A DNA stretch of 64,000 nucleotides from the NCBI RefSeq assembly GCF_005771435.1, contig NZ_VANI01000005.1, positions 124,001-188,000 on the forward strand, read 5' to 3'. This stretch comes from Microbulbifer harenosus (GTDB lineage Bacteria; Pseudomonadota; Gammaproteobacteria; Pseudomonadales; Cellvibrionaceae). Position 1 is the first letter of the stretch. Each line of letters opens with the position of its first letter. A program made the translations under genes and the position numbers. This document shows positions 46,557 to 54,635 of this stretch, piece after piece. The notes below the pieces were generated by a model. That model saw nothing but the letters and a program-made list of their open reading frames with translations, made no database searches and was not told the DNA's origin.

Positions 46557-47300
46557 TCACCGAAGTTTCCGCAAGCGGGCGTCCAGTCTGCGCGAGGGGT
46601 TGGAGGGATTGATCTGCGCTGGTGCCCCATCCGTCAGAACCGAACGGCAAAGCGGCGCCCTGCTGAATATGCCAATACTGTTTTCATAGCCGGGAAGATC
46701 GGCAGAATAAGCGCCCGCCATGTGTGCACGCATCGCCGGAGCACGCCAGCCGCTCTGCAGCAGCTCCTGGCGACTACCGAAGTTGCTGACTATCAGTCCA
46801 TCAGGAGCGAGCAGCTTCAATAGCTGGCTGCTCCAGCGGAGATCCGCAGTAATGGCCCGCTCTGCCACACCGTCGCAATGACCAAACAGATCATCCACGA
46901 TCAAGTCGAAAGATTCGGAATTACTAGCAGCAAGCTCGGCAACAAATTGTCTGGCATCGGCACAAATGAGATTGGCTTCGCGCACCCCGAAAAACTTTTG
47001 CGCAATGCTCAAATGATGGCGATCAATATCCACGCCAACTATCTGATCCGGCGCCACAAAGTGTTGCAACAAACGGATCAGCGCACCACCGCCGACGCCT
47101 AGAATCAATACCCGCCGCAGCTCTTGTCGCGACCGAAAAAATGCTGGCAGTAACAGCAATTCCCACAGAGAACCCTTGAGCGGATCATTCGGATTCCACT
47201 GAGAGTGAAACACACCGTTACTGTAGAGCCGCACCGTAGCCCCGTGAGTCCTGACCTCGTAACGGGTAATCCCAACCTGCTTCCGCCAGATCAGCGCCAT
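46557..47300 (-). CDS. Spermidine synthase-fold SAM-binding protein
   Basis: This 247-residue protein has the Rossmann SAM-binding core seen in spermidine synthase-like proteins: RRVLILGVGGGALIRLLQHF, IVGVDIDRHHLSIAQKFF, NLICADARQFV and FDLIVDDLFG. Real spermidine synthase has a longer N-terminal beta barrel and a catalytic Asp in a GGGDG-type loop; here the loop is VGGGA, so putrescine aminopropylation is doubtful. It may act on another substrate. It follows the methionine sulfoxide reductase gene by 14 bases, implying one transcript. Confidence 0.75.
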   Translation of the reverse strand: MALIWRKQVGITRYEVRTHGATVRLYSNGVFHSQWNPNDPLKGSLWELLLLPAFFRSRQELRRVLILGVGGGALIRLLQHFVAPDQIVGVDIDRHHLSIAQKFFGVREANLICADARQFVAELAASNSESFDLIVDDLFGHCDGVAERAITADLRWSSQLLKLLAPDGLIVSNFGSRQELLQSGWRAPAMRAHMAGAYSADLPGYENSIGIFSRAPLCRSVLTDGAPAQINPSNPSRRLDARLRKLR

Positions 47301-47314
47301 CCCCGAGCCTTTAT

Positions 47315-47785
47315 CTATTCTGTCGGCAGGTCGGAGTGCCGCAGAAGCGTTTGCGCAAACGCCTCAATACCGGCGAGATCCTGCTCGGTAAACCGGGCCA
47401 CCTGCGGGCTGTCGATATCCAGCACGCCGATGCAGCGATCGCCGTTGTACAACGGCACCACGACTTCCGATGCGGAAACAGCATCACAGGCGATATGTCC
47501 CGGGAACTGATGGACATCTTCCACCAGCTGCGACTGACCCATCTTGACTGCAGTACCGCACACGCCCGCACCTACCGGGATACGCGTACAGGCCGGTTTG
47601 CCCTGAAATGGCCCCAATCGCAGCTCATCACCGCACAGGAAATAAAACCCGGCCCAGTTGATGTCCGGGAGCTCCAGAAACAACAGCGCGCTGGCATTGG
47701 CCGTGTTCGCCAGCCAGTCACGCTCACCTGACAACAGCCCGGACAGCTGGTCACATAAGGATTGATAGAATGCGGTTACCGTCAT
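47315..47785 (-). CDS. msrC: Free methionine-(R)-sulfoxide reductase (GAF domain)
   Basis: This 156-residue single GAF domain carries the three cysteines of fRMsr: Cys66, Cys76 and Cys100, with spacings of 10 and 24 that equal those of E. coli Cys84, Cys94 and Cys118. Context ACTRIPVGAGVCGTA and GHIACDA is family-typical. It reduces free Met-(R)-sulfoxide and so repairs oxidised methionine with thioredoxin. Another cysteine (Cys118) lies near the end. The start ATG at 47785 gives a family N-terminus. Confidence 0.93.
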   Translation of the reverse strand: MTVTAFYQSLCDQLSGLLSGERDWLANTANASALLFLELPDINWAGFYFLCGDELRLGPFQGKPACTRIPVGAGVCGTAVKMGQSQLVEDVHQFPGHIACDAVSASEVVVPLYNGDRCIGVLDIDSPQVARFTEQDLAGIEAFAQTLLRHSDLPTE

Positions 47786-47813
47786 AACAGATTCCAGACA
47801 TTTAAAACTAAAA

Positions 47814-47833
47814 GCCCGCTTGGTTAAGCGGGC
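47814..47833 (-). terminator. Terminator after the small coiled-coil protein
   Basis: Stem GCCCGCTT/AAGCGGGC with a GGTT loop, followed on the minus strand by TTTT, lies 36 bases past the 148-residue gene and separates it from msrC. Confidence 0.8.
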
Positions 47834-47868
47834 CTGTTTGTAAAGACTTGTCGCGATTTGTCGGTCGA

Positions 47869-48315
47869 CTACCGATAAGGATCAGCCACCGCTTCGGTTC
47901 CGTCAGCACCAAGGGATTCACGCGCCTCTGCATCCACCGTAGGCCTGGACCATTCGGCGTCATCCCCAGACTCACCGCGGCCGCGAATGGCGGGGCCAGG
48001 AGCGGTCACATCACCAGCTACCAGGCTCGCCGCAGCGCCAGACGACTGGCCACTTGCCGACACCGGTTTGGCGGGCTCGTTATTCAGCACCCGGGCGGCG
48101 ATATTGTTCAGACTCGGGCGGCGGCGTTCGGCAACCTTCACCGCTTCAAGCTCCGCGTTCAGCCGATTGATTTCGGCCTGCATGTCTCCCACTTTGGCCT
48201 GCAGATCGGTGATCTGGGACAACACGCCTTTAACCTTGCGACTTTCCTGTTCATATAGCACTGCAGCACCGCCGAAAGCCACCACGAAGACCAACAAAAT
48301 CGAAAACTGACGCAT
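47869..48315 (-). CDS. Small membrane-anchored coiled-coil protein, hypothetical
   Basis: This 148-residue protein has an N-terminal membrane helix or signal anchor (FSILLVFVVAFGGAAVLY, about 4-21), a short heptad coiled coil (about 28-62, VLSQITDLQAKVGDMQAEINRL), then a disordered Ser/Ala/Asp-rich tail ending in DPYR. I recognise no family. It is on the same strand as the SMC operon, 157 bases after the MksB stop, with its own terminator, so it may be an independent unit or a distal operon gene. The gap lacks a clear terminator, which leaves readthrough possible. Confidence 0.7.
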   Translation of the reverse strand: MRQFSILLVFVVAFGGAAVLYEQESRKVKGVLSQITDLQAKVGDMQAEINRLNAELEAVKVAERRRPSLNNIAARVLNNEPAKPVSASGQSSGAAASLVAGDVTAPGPAIRGRGESGDDAEWSRPTVDAEARESLGADGTEAVADPYR

Positions 48316-48472
48316 CCCAGCCTCCCCTGCTCAAGCGCGAATGTATGTTTAGATGTGCCGTTAATGGCCCGCCGAATACTAGCGGAAGTGGAGATATCTT
48401 CCGCGAACTGGCGCGTAAAACGCAAGTTCAATAAATGACTGGCTGGGCCGCTACGATTTCATCAGATCCGAT

Positions 48473-51400
48473 TCAGCCTTCCACTGTCTCCAGCATGTCC
48501 AGAAACTCCAGACTCGCCTGCTGGCGGATGGTGCGGCGGTGGTTAGCCCAGAGTGCGGCAATCTTTTCCTGATTGCACACCTTGCGGTCAACATACACAC
48601 GGGTTTTGAGCTCACCGATGGGTTTAGGGCTCGGGCATTTACTGAACACGAACTGGTTGGAAATCAGGTCCATAAATGGGCCGGATTTACTGCTGGGCAT
48701 GATGAACAGTAATTGCAGCCCCAGGGTTTCCGTCAGATAGCGGATCACCTCCCGCGAGCGGGATTCGTCCATTTTCGAGAAGGCCTCATCCACCAGTACC
48801 ATTTTCAGGTGGCTGCTGCCGTCATTAAAACGGAATGCGGACGTGACCGCCGCGGAGCGGATGATGTAGGCCGGGGTTTCCAGCTGACCGCCTGAGCCGG
48901 TGCCGTACTGGCTCAGCGCAATAGGCTCTTTGCCCTCCGGTTCCTTGTAGATTTCGTAATTGCGATAGTTGCGGTAATCACTGATGCGGTCCAGTTCGCG
49001 GCGGGCGAGTTGTTCATCTTCACTCAATAACATATTCAGCAGGCGATCGCGCACCTGCTGGTGCTTGGGGGCGAGATCTGCATCAAACAGGCTCTGCTCC
49101 TCGCCCAGGTTCGGCAATTCGATCACCGCCTTGAAGAAGTTCCAGTACTCCTTGAATTCCGGCACCCAGCGGTAGTCGAACCGGAAGCGCTCGCGGTCGG
49201 CACCGAAACGGTGATGTTCCAGCTCCTGGTTCAGATCGTCCAGCACCCGCTTACCGTCGTTGATCGATTGATAAATCGCATGGCACAAATGCGTGACGAA
49301 GGTGGTGTTGAACGATTTTTTCAGACCCAGCAATTGCTCATGGCGGTCCACCAGTAGATTGTTCTTCAGGCGGTTGCGCAGTGCAGTAACCTGCTCCACC
49401 AGCTGGCACACCAGCTTGAACTGGCCCTCGCTGTGACCGGCGGCAAAATCCGGATCGAAAGACAAAGTGTCACCGGTGCCACTGCAGCTGTTGTAGTCCA
49501 TCACCGCCTTCAGCAGTTGGTGACTGTATTTCTGCAACAGGCCCTGCCATTCGCTTACGTCCCGGGCAAAATCGAAGCCATCGCCAGCCTGAGCGGCTTG
49601 GTCATCGGCGTTCTGCAGCGCGGTCTCGGCATCGAAATCCGGGGCAATTTGCACAATGCGCTGCACCGCCGCTTCACAGTCTGACAATTCTTCATCCAAC
49701 TGATCCAGCTGGCCGGACAGCGCATTCAGCTGCTTGGCAATGCTGTCGAGATTGGTCTCGAGCTTGCCCACCAGCTTCTGCAGGCTGGCCCCCTGCTGCC
49801 GCTCGGTATCCAGCTTGTGGTGTAGTTCGTTGGCCTGCTGTTCCAGTTCGATACCGTCGTCGAGATCCAGGTTGGACAGTGCCTGCTCCGCGTTGCGCCG
49901 CTGGCGCTGCGCATTCAACGCAGCATCCACGGACTCGAGTAGTTTCAGGGGCACAAGGCTGCGCACTGCCTGGGCGAGCTTGCGCAATTGCTGTTGATGC
50001 TCATTGACCTGAGTAGCTTCTTTGAGCAACTGGCGCATGGCCCGCTCCTGGGCCGCCAGTGCCCGCGCCCGCGCACCCTGTCCAAATACCAGCTCACCGT
50101 CGTCGATATCACAGCGCCACATACTGTAGTTGCCGCTGGCGAGACCCTCGGGGGTGAGACCGCGACGGGTACTGCGCAGCTCATCGGCATCCCGTACCTG
50201 CTGCACGCTACCGTAGGACGCGCGCAGATAATACTCCGCAGTTTTGTGATTGAACGACATCAGTTCGATGATGGATTTTTTCGGGGTCTCCATCCGCTCC
50301 GCATCGCGCCGCGCCTTGTCGCCCTGAATCACCCGCGCGCGGTTATTCTTGCCGGGCATAGCGCGCACGATACTGATGGCCTCTGCTTCGAATCTGGCGT
50401 CGACGATGATGGAGAAACGGGCACCACCGAGATAACCCTCCACCGCCATCTGCCAGCGCTCGTCCAACACCTCCACGAAATCACACAACACCTGCGGCTC
50501 CGCCTGCGGGCACTGCTCGCGAATCGCGGCCAGCGCCTGATCCACATAGGGCGGATAGTGGACGCGGTTGGACTGCAGATAATGGATGCGGGATTCCTGC
50601 GCCTGCAGCGCCTTTTGCAACTGCTGGGTTTTCTGCTCGCCACGGGAAACCAGATCGTTTACCAGATCCCGCAGGGTGACCTGCCCCGGATCGGCATCCG
50701 TCATCTGCTGTACCAGGCGGTTCTGCAGAGCTTCTGCCGACGCCGCCTGCTCCCGCAGAGACTCCTGCGCGGATAGGTCAATCCAGTCTTTGCCGAGCAA
50801 CCCCTGCAGTTGCGGCAGGTCATCACAGCGGGCTACGGCCTTCAGGGACTTGAGCAATCCGCCACCACTGAATGCCGGAATCTCCAGTGACACCGAAGTG
50901 CTGTTCAACAGCGACAGGAGATCACCGGCAGCGGCCTGGTTGGCGGAAAAGGTCTGCTGCTGAGAGGCCAGTGGTGTACCTAACGAAGACAGGGTGCGAT
51001 TGGCTTCTGAGATTTTCTGGTCCAGCTCATCCTTGCTGCGCAGCGCGGCAATACCCTGGCGCTGGGCCTGGATAGACACCAGCTGCTCGTTGAGCAATCG
51101 TGCACGACCTTCCGACAACTGGATTTCCTGCCCTGCACGCTCAAGTTCCGCGCGGGTCTCTTTTTGCCGGTTTTTACCTTCGAGATAGGTTTTCTGCACC
51201 CGCAATTGCTGGTGCTTGGCTTGAAGGTATTCCTGCACCCGCAATTGCAGCCACTGGCTGCGGTACATATCCGCGGATTCCGCGATGCGTTGAAGACTGT
51301 CGACTCGGTCGACGATTTCCCGCGCCTCCTGCTCCATACCGTGGATGGTCTTCATCAATTCCGAGACAGAGCGGATGGCTTCGCCGAGGTCGCGCTTTTC

Positions 51401-52108
51401 CAGCACTTCCTGGGCGACAAAATCATTGATGCTTTTTACTGGCTTGTAGGCCATAAAATTGGCAAAGGTACGTGCCGCATGGGTGGCCTCGCGATCAGGA
51501 ACCGCATCTTTGCGCCCGCGCAGCGCGCCGTAGAGACGGCGCAGGTAGGCCTTTTTCTTGTCGTACTGCTCGACCTTGTCGAACTGCTTGCCGATCACAC
51601 TGTAAAAGCGGTCCAGCGGCAACAGGTGTTTGCCGTCCTGGTATTCCTTGACGAAATCGCCCATCCCCAGCTGCTCGCCGGGGATCACAAAAAACTTCAG
51701 GCTTTCCTGGCGGGCCTGCGCGGGCTTGGCGCTGGTGTCCAGATGAGCGCGGATCCCCATGATTGCCGTGAAGGGCTCGCCGTCTTCACCATCGGTGGGG
51801 TGGAAAACCCCGGCAATGTAACAATCCGTCGGTTGCAGGCGCGCATAGCTGCCATCGTCACAACCCAAGACATAGGACGCGAGGGTGCGCACTTGTTTTC
51901 CCCCACGGCCGCGCTGAGTGGTTTCATCCTGCCCGGGGTTGAAGGTAAACAGGGTATCGTGGGCGGCGGTCATCAGCGTCTGGATTGCGTCCGCCGCGGT
52001 GGTCTTGCCCGAGCCGTTACCGCCGGAAAACAGGTTGATCGGCCCGAATTCGTATTCCAGCTGGGGAATATTGCCCCAGTTGATCAGGATGAGCTTTTTA
52101 AGAAACAT
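48473..52108 (-). CDS. mksB: SMC-like ATPase of an MksBEF/Wadjet-type complex (MksB/JetC)
   Basis: This 1211-residue ATPase is the motor of a non-canonical condensin. Walker A GGNGSGKTT (29-37) follows NWGNIPQLEYEFGPINLFS. Two long coiled-coil stretches (about 270-400 and 680-900) flank a hinge-like region (about 530-650) with YLGGARFSIIVDARFEAEA. The signature SQYGTGSGGQLETPAY and Walker B MVLVDEAFSKMDESRS close the head near the C-terminus. The length is shorter than MukB (about 1480) and matches the MksB/JetC group. It lies five bases after the MksE-like gene. In Wadjet, JetC with JetA, JetB and the nuclease JetD cleaves plasmids; in MksBEF it shapes chromosomes. No JetD homologue is next to it here. 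Confidence 0.9.
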   Translation of the reverse strand: MFLKKLILINWGNIPQLEYEFGPINLFSGGNGSGKTTAADAIQTLMTAAHDTLFTFNPGQDETTQRGRGGKQVRTLASYVLGCDDGSYARLQPTDCYIAGVFHPTDGEDGEPFTAIMGIRAHLDTSAKPAQARQESLKFFVIPGEQLGMGDFVKEYQDGKHLLPLDRFYSVIGKQFDKVEQYDKKKAYLRRLYGALRGRKDAVPDREATHAARTFANFMAYKPVKSINDFVAQEVLEKRDLGEAIRSVSELMKTIHGMEQEAREIVDRVDSLQRIAESADMYRSQWLQLRVQEYLQAKHQQLRVQKTYLEGKNRQKETRAELERAGQEIQLSEGRARLLNEQLVSIQAQRQGIAALRSKDELDQKISEANRTLSSLGTPLASQQQTFSANQAAAGDLLSLLNSTSVSLEIPAFSGGGLLKSLKAVARCDDLPQLQGLLGKDWIDLSAQESLREQAASAEALQNRLVQQMTDADPGQVTLRDLVNDLVSRGEQKTQQLQKALQAQESRIHYLQSNRVHYPPYVDQALAAIREQCPQAEPQVLCDFVEVLDERWQMAVEGYLGGARFSIIVDARFEAEAISIVRAMPGKNNRARVIQGDKARRDAERMETPKKSIIELMSFNHKTAEYYLRASYGSVQQVRDADELRSTRRGLTPEGLASGNYSMWRCDIDDGELVFGQGARARALAAQERAMRQLLKEATQVNEHQQQLRKLAQAVRSLVPLKLLESVDAALNAQRQRRNAEQALSNLDLDDGIELEQQANELHHKLDTERQQGASLQKLVGKLETNLDSIAKQLNALSGQLDQLDEELSDCEAAVQRIVQIAPDFDAETALQNADDQAAQAGDGFDFARDVSEWQGLLQKYSHQLLKAVMDYNSCSGTGDTLSFDPDFAAGHSEGQFKLVCQLVEQVTALRNRLKNNLLVDRHEQLLGLKKSFNTTFVTHLCHAIYQSINDGKRVLDDLNQELEHHRFGADRERFRFDYRWVPEFKEYWNFFKAVIELPNLGEEQSLFDADLAPKHQQVRDRLLNMLLSEDEQLARRELDRISDYRNYRNYEIYKEPEGKEPIALSQYGTGSGGQLETPAYIIRSAAVTSAFRFNDGSSHLKMVLVDEAFSKMDESRSREVIRYLTETLGLQLLFIMPSSKSGPFMDLISNQFVFSKCPSPKPIGELKTRVYVDRKVCNQEKIAALWANHRRTIRQQASLEFLDMLETVEG

Positions 52109-52113
52109 GGGAA

Positions 52114-52809
52114 TCAGGACTCGCTGAACAAACTGTGGTCTTCATTTTCCGGCGTAATCCGCTCAATCTCTGCGTCATCTTTCCCGGATTCACCGACCAG
52201 CTGCGCCAATGCGGATTCGGAGACAAACTGGGCAATGGTCGGGCGCACCCGCAACAGGGTGTCGACTACCGCATCGCTATCATCGCCGTTGAACTGGATC
52301 AGGCGAAGCTGTCGTAGCTTTTTCAGCAACTGCTTCCGCTCGATCTGCTTGTCCGGCAGTGACATCTTCAGCAGGTTGCGCATCCCAAGCTCCAGCGCCT
52401 CCAGCGTCAGGGCCACGCAGCCGTGGTCGTCCACCTGGCCTTCGCGCAGGGATTTGTCGTACTCGACCCGCAACACCAGGATCGCGGCAACTTCCTGCTG
52501 ACCAAGGCGCGCGCGGAAGCCACCGTGGTGCGGCTCCTCCTGATCTGGCATACCCGGTACTTCGGCGCCCGGTGGATACACGCGGATAAACTGGAAGCGA
52601 CTGTCGTGTTGCAGGCGCAGGCCGAGGGGGGAAATCCACTCGCGGATTAATTGTTCGCAGCGCTGGAAACGGTCGTAGAGTATGCTTTCCACATTGCTTT
52701 CATCCCGGCAGATCACACCGTAATCCAGCAGGCGCACCAGCAGTTCGGAAAATTCATTGCGGGTCAGCCGGCACTGGGCCAGCGCCTCTTCCAAAGCCTG
52801 TTCAATCAC
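52114..52809 (-). CDS. mksE: MksE/JetB-like condensin subunit (DUF4194)
   Basis: This 231-residue protein matches the KITE-type winged-helix subunits of MksBEF/Wadjet (DUF4194): an N-terminal helix-turn-helix region (ALAQCRLTRNEFSELLVRLLDYGVI), VRVYPPGAEVPG-like beta strands (FIRVYPPGAEVPGM), and a C-terminal helical part (KQLLKKLRQLRLIQF, RPTIAQFV). It would dimerise and dock on the kleisin-like MksF to close the SMC ring. It overlaps the upstream gene by eight bases and the SMC gene starts five bases after its stop. Its acidic tail (KDDAEIERITPENEDHSLF) is not conserved. Confidence 0.88.
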   Translation of the reverse strand: MIEQALEEALAQCRLTRNEFSELLVRLLDYGVICRDESNVESILYDRFQRCEQLIREWISPLGLRLQHDSRFQFIRVYPPGAEVPGMPDQEEPHHGGFRARLGQQEVAAILVLRVEYDKSLREGQVDDHGCVALTLEALELGMRNLLKMSLPDKQIERKQLLKKLRQLRLIQFNGDDSDAVVDTLLRVRPTIAQFVSESALAQLVGESGKDDAEIERITPENEDHSLFSES

Positions 52810-54241
52810 GGTTATTCAACTCGGTTTTCAATTCAAGCGTGTATTCGTCAAATTGTTCGAAGTAGTCGTTGCTCGCGACTTCTCCGGTAAAGGTCACCTG
52901 CATGAACGGGCCACTGCCGTCCTGGGATACCGCAGCCGCTTCCAGCGCGTGACTCATGGCAAGCAGGTCTCGGGCATTATTCAGTGGCAGATCGCGACTG
53001 CTGACTTTCTGCCCGCGACCGAGAGCATCGCTCAGATAATGACGCAGGTCACTGCCGTTGAAGTTGAACGCTTGATCCAGCAATTGCTGCAGGACGATTT
53101 CCCGCTGGCTGTCGTCGCTGAGGGGGGCTTCGTCTTCCACCAGGGTATTTACGGGCGCTCGGCGGCTGCGATGCCAGAGCTGGGTCTGCCTGGGATCAAA
53201 CAGGCGCAGCTGGAAAGAGGCCAGCTGGTTGCCGAGCTCGCCAAGCAAAGCGTCGCGCTCGGGCGACTTGCCGAGTTCCTGGCACAGATCGGTGAACGCG
53301 CCCTCGGTGTGGCTCTGCAGATAACTGAGCTGGCGAATGATGATTTCCGCCCGTTTGGTGAACCCCTGCAGCGCGTGGCGCAGTGCCGGGAGTTTTACTT
53401 CACAGGCGCGGCGCATGCGGTCTTCGATGGTATCGAGCATCAGCCAGAGGACCGATTGCCCCTCGCTGTAGAGCTCCGGTAGCTGCTGGCGCAGGCGGCG
53501 CTCCCACTCGGCCTTTTTGCTGTTGTCCTTGCGGCGGATCTGGCCGATGACGCGACCGATGCTGTCGCGATGTTTTTCCACGCTATCGGCGGAAAGACGA
53601 ATGGCCAGATCCGGCTGGAAGCGGCTTTCCATAAACGAGAAGAATTCTTCCGTAGCCTGCTGCACCAGAATCTGTGCCTCCACCTCGCGCACCAGTTCCC
53701 GCTTGCGCTCTTCCAGCTCGGCGATCATATCGGTGAAGTCGGCCACGATACGCTCGGAATATTCCCAGGCGTCAATCAGATCGTAAACCTCGCCGCGGCT
53801 GTTAAAAGCCTCCAGCGCATTGAGCGTATTGCGGGTATTGCGGTGGCGGGTACGCACGCGGGTGCTGTTCAATTCCACCAATGGTTGGGTGAACAGGCGA
53901 CCGCGGCGGCTGAAGGGAAAGGAAACCGAAAGCGTGGCGGTATCCACCAGCTTTTCCAGCCAGCCAAACTCCACGAGATTGTTCAGTACCCAAACCGCCT
54001 GCTCGCGCAGATTGCGAAAGCGCCCTTCCGGTTCACTGCTATCGTCGCTGTCGAGCTGCGGCGCGCGCGTCAGCGCCTCGGAAAAAATTTCCAGGATCTG
54101 CTCGCGATTCAGCGACTCACCGTAATCCGCTTTAGCGGTATACAGCCGCTCGTATAGCAGACGCAGGCATTCCACCACCTGCTCGCGGTATTTCCCGGTC
54201 AGAGGGCGGAAAAAGTGCTGGTAGGAATCTGCAAAGAACAA
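52802..54241 (-). CDS. mksF: MksF/JetA-like kleisin subunit
   Basis: This 479-residue protein starts FFADSYQHFFRPLTGKYREQ, a typical opening of JetA/MksF proteins, which bridge SMC heads as a kleisin. An N-terminal winged-helix part (about 30-120) is followed by helical and coiled-coil segments (ELEERKRELVREVEAQILVQQATEEFF), RRAPVNTLVEDEAPLSD, and a C-terminal domain. It is first of the three-gene run, in order mksF-mksE-mksB, as in MksBEF and JetABC loci. The TTG start at 54241 has GGAAG eight bases upstream. The opposite-strand frames in this region are shadows. Confidence 0.88.
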   Translation of the reverse strand: MFFADSYQHFFRPLTGKYREQVVECLRLLYERLYTAKADYGESLNREQILEIFSEALTRAPQLDSDDSSEPEGRFRNLREQAVWVLNNLVEFGWLEKLVDTATLSVSFPFSRRGRLFTQPLVELNSTRVRTRHRNTRNTLNALEAFNSRGEVYDLIDAWEYSERIVADFTDMIAELEERKRELVREVEAQILVQQATEEFFSFMESRFQPDLAIRLSADSVEKHRDSIGRVIGQIRRKDNSKKAEWERRLRQQLPELYSEGQSVLWLMLDTIEDRMRRACEVKLPALRHALQGFTKRAEIIIRQLSYLQSHTEGAFTDLCQELGKSPERDALLGELGNQLASFQLRLFDPRQTQLWHRSRRAPVNTLVEDEAPLSDDSQREIVLQQLLDQAFNFNGSDLRHYLSDALGRGQKVSSRDLPLNNARDLLAMSHALEAAAVSQDGSGPFMQVTFTGEVASNDYFEQFDEYTLELKTELNNRD

Positions 54242-54272
54242 CGCAGGAACTTCCGTTTGCTTGGCGTGGCGC

Positions 54273-54461
54273 TTAGTTCTCTTCCGGCTTCTGGTTCAGT
54301 ACGCAGTATTTGGTGTAGTCGCCGGCGTCTTTAAAGCTCCAGTCACCCTTTGGGGTTTCGTCCATTTTTTTGCACCACGCTTCGGAACCGCGTTTGGGTT
54401 CGCAGGCGGCGAGGGTGAGGACGGCGATGGAGGCGGTGAGGATGATCAGGATGTTTTTCAT
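54273..54461 (-). CDS. Small lipoprotein, DUF3012 family
   Basis: This 62-residue precursor has a signal peptide (MKNILIILTASIAVLTLAAC) with lipobox LAAC, so Cys20 should be lipidated. The mature part (KRGSEAWCKKMDETPKGDW..DAGDYTKYCVL) matches DUF3012 proteins: two further Cys and a Trp-rich turn. Function unknown. ATG at 54461, with AGAAG upstream, is chosen over an earlier frame start because the signal peptide then begins correctly. It lies just upstream of mksF on the same strand (32 bases) and could share its promoter. Confidence 0.9.
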   Translation of the reverse strand: MKNILIILTASIAVLTLAACEPKRGSEAWCKKMDETPKGDWSFKDAGDYTKYCVLNQKPEEN

Positions 54462-54544
54462 GCTAGCTTCTTTTACGTTGATTTTTGTCTTGATGGGGGA
54501 CTTGGATTGCTTGTCCACCACTCCGCTTGAGCTCGATTCGAACG

Positions 54545-54614
54545 CTGTAGGAGCCTGCTTGCAGGCGAACGGTTTGGAGCTTCGATTTGTTCGCCTGCAA
54601 GCAGGCTCCTACAG
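54545..54614. repeat. Inverted pair of REP-like elements (cysS / lipoprotein gap)
   Basis: Two identical 26-base units, 54545-54570 and 54589-54614, face each other across an 18-base spacer, so the whole region folds into a long 26-bp hairpin. It lies 21 bases past the cysS stop and may also act as a transcript end or mRNA-protecting structure. Confidence 0.9.
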
Positions 54615-54635
54615 GGGGTTACCGGAAGTTATGCG

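Noticed and set aside
46557-47300. True spermidine synthase (speE)
   Set aside because: The loop reads VGGGA instead of the GGGDG-type active-site loop and the N-terminal barrel is short, so only the fold is claimed.
51164-52501. 445-codon plus-strand open frame across mksB/mksE
   Set aside because: Antisense shadow of the SMC operon; it spans the junction of two real genes.
48473-54241. Classical MukBEF condensin
   Set aside because: The SMC is about 1211 residues, not about 1480, and the partner genes resemble MksE/JetB and MksF/JetA, not MukE/MukF; no SmtA-like gene precedes them.
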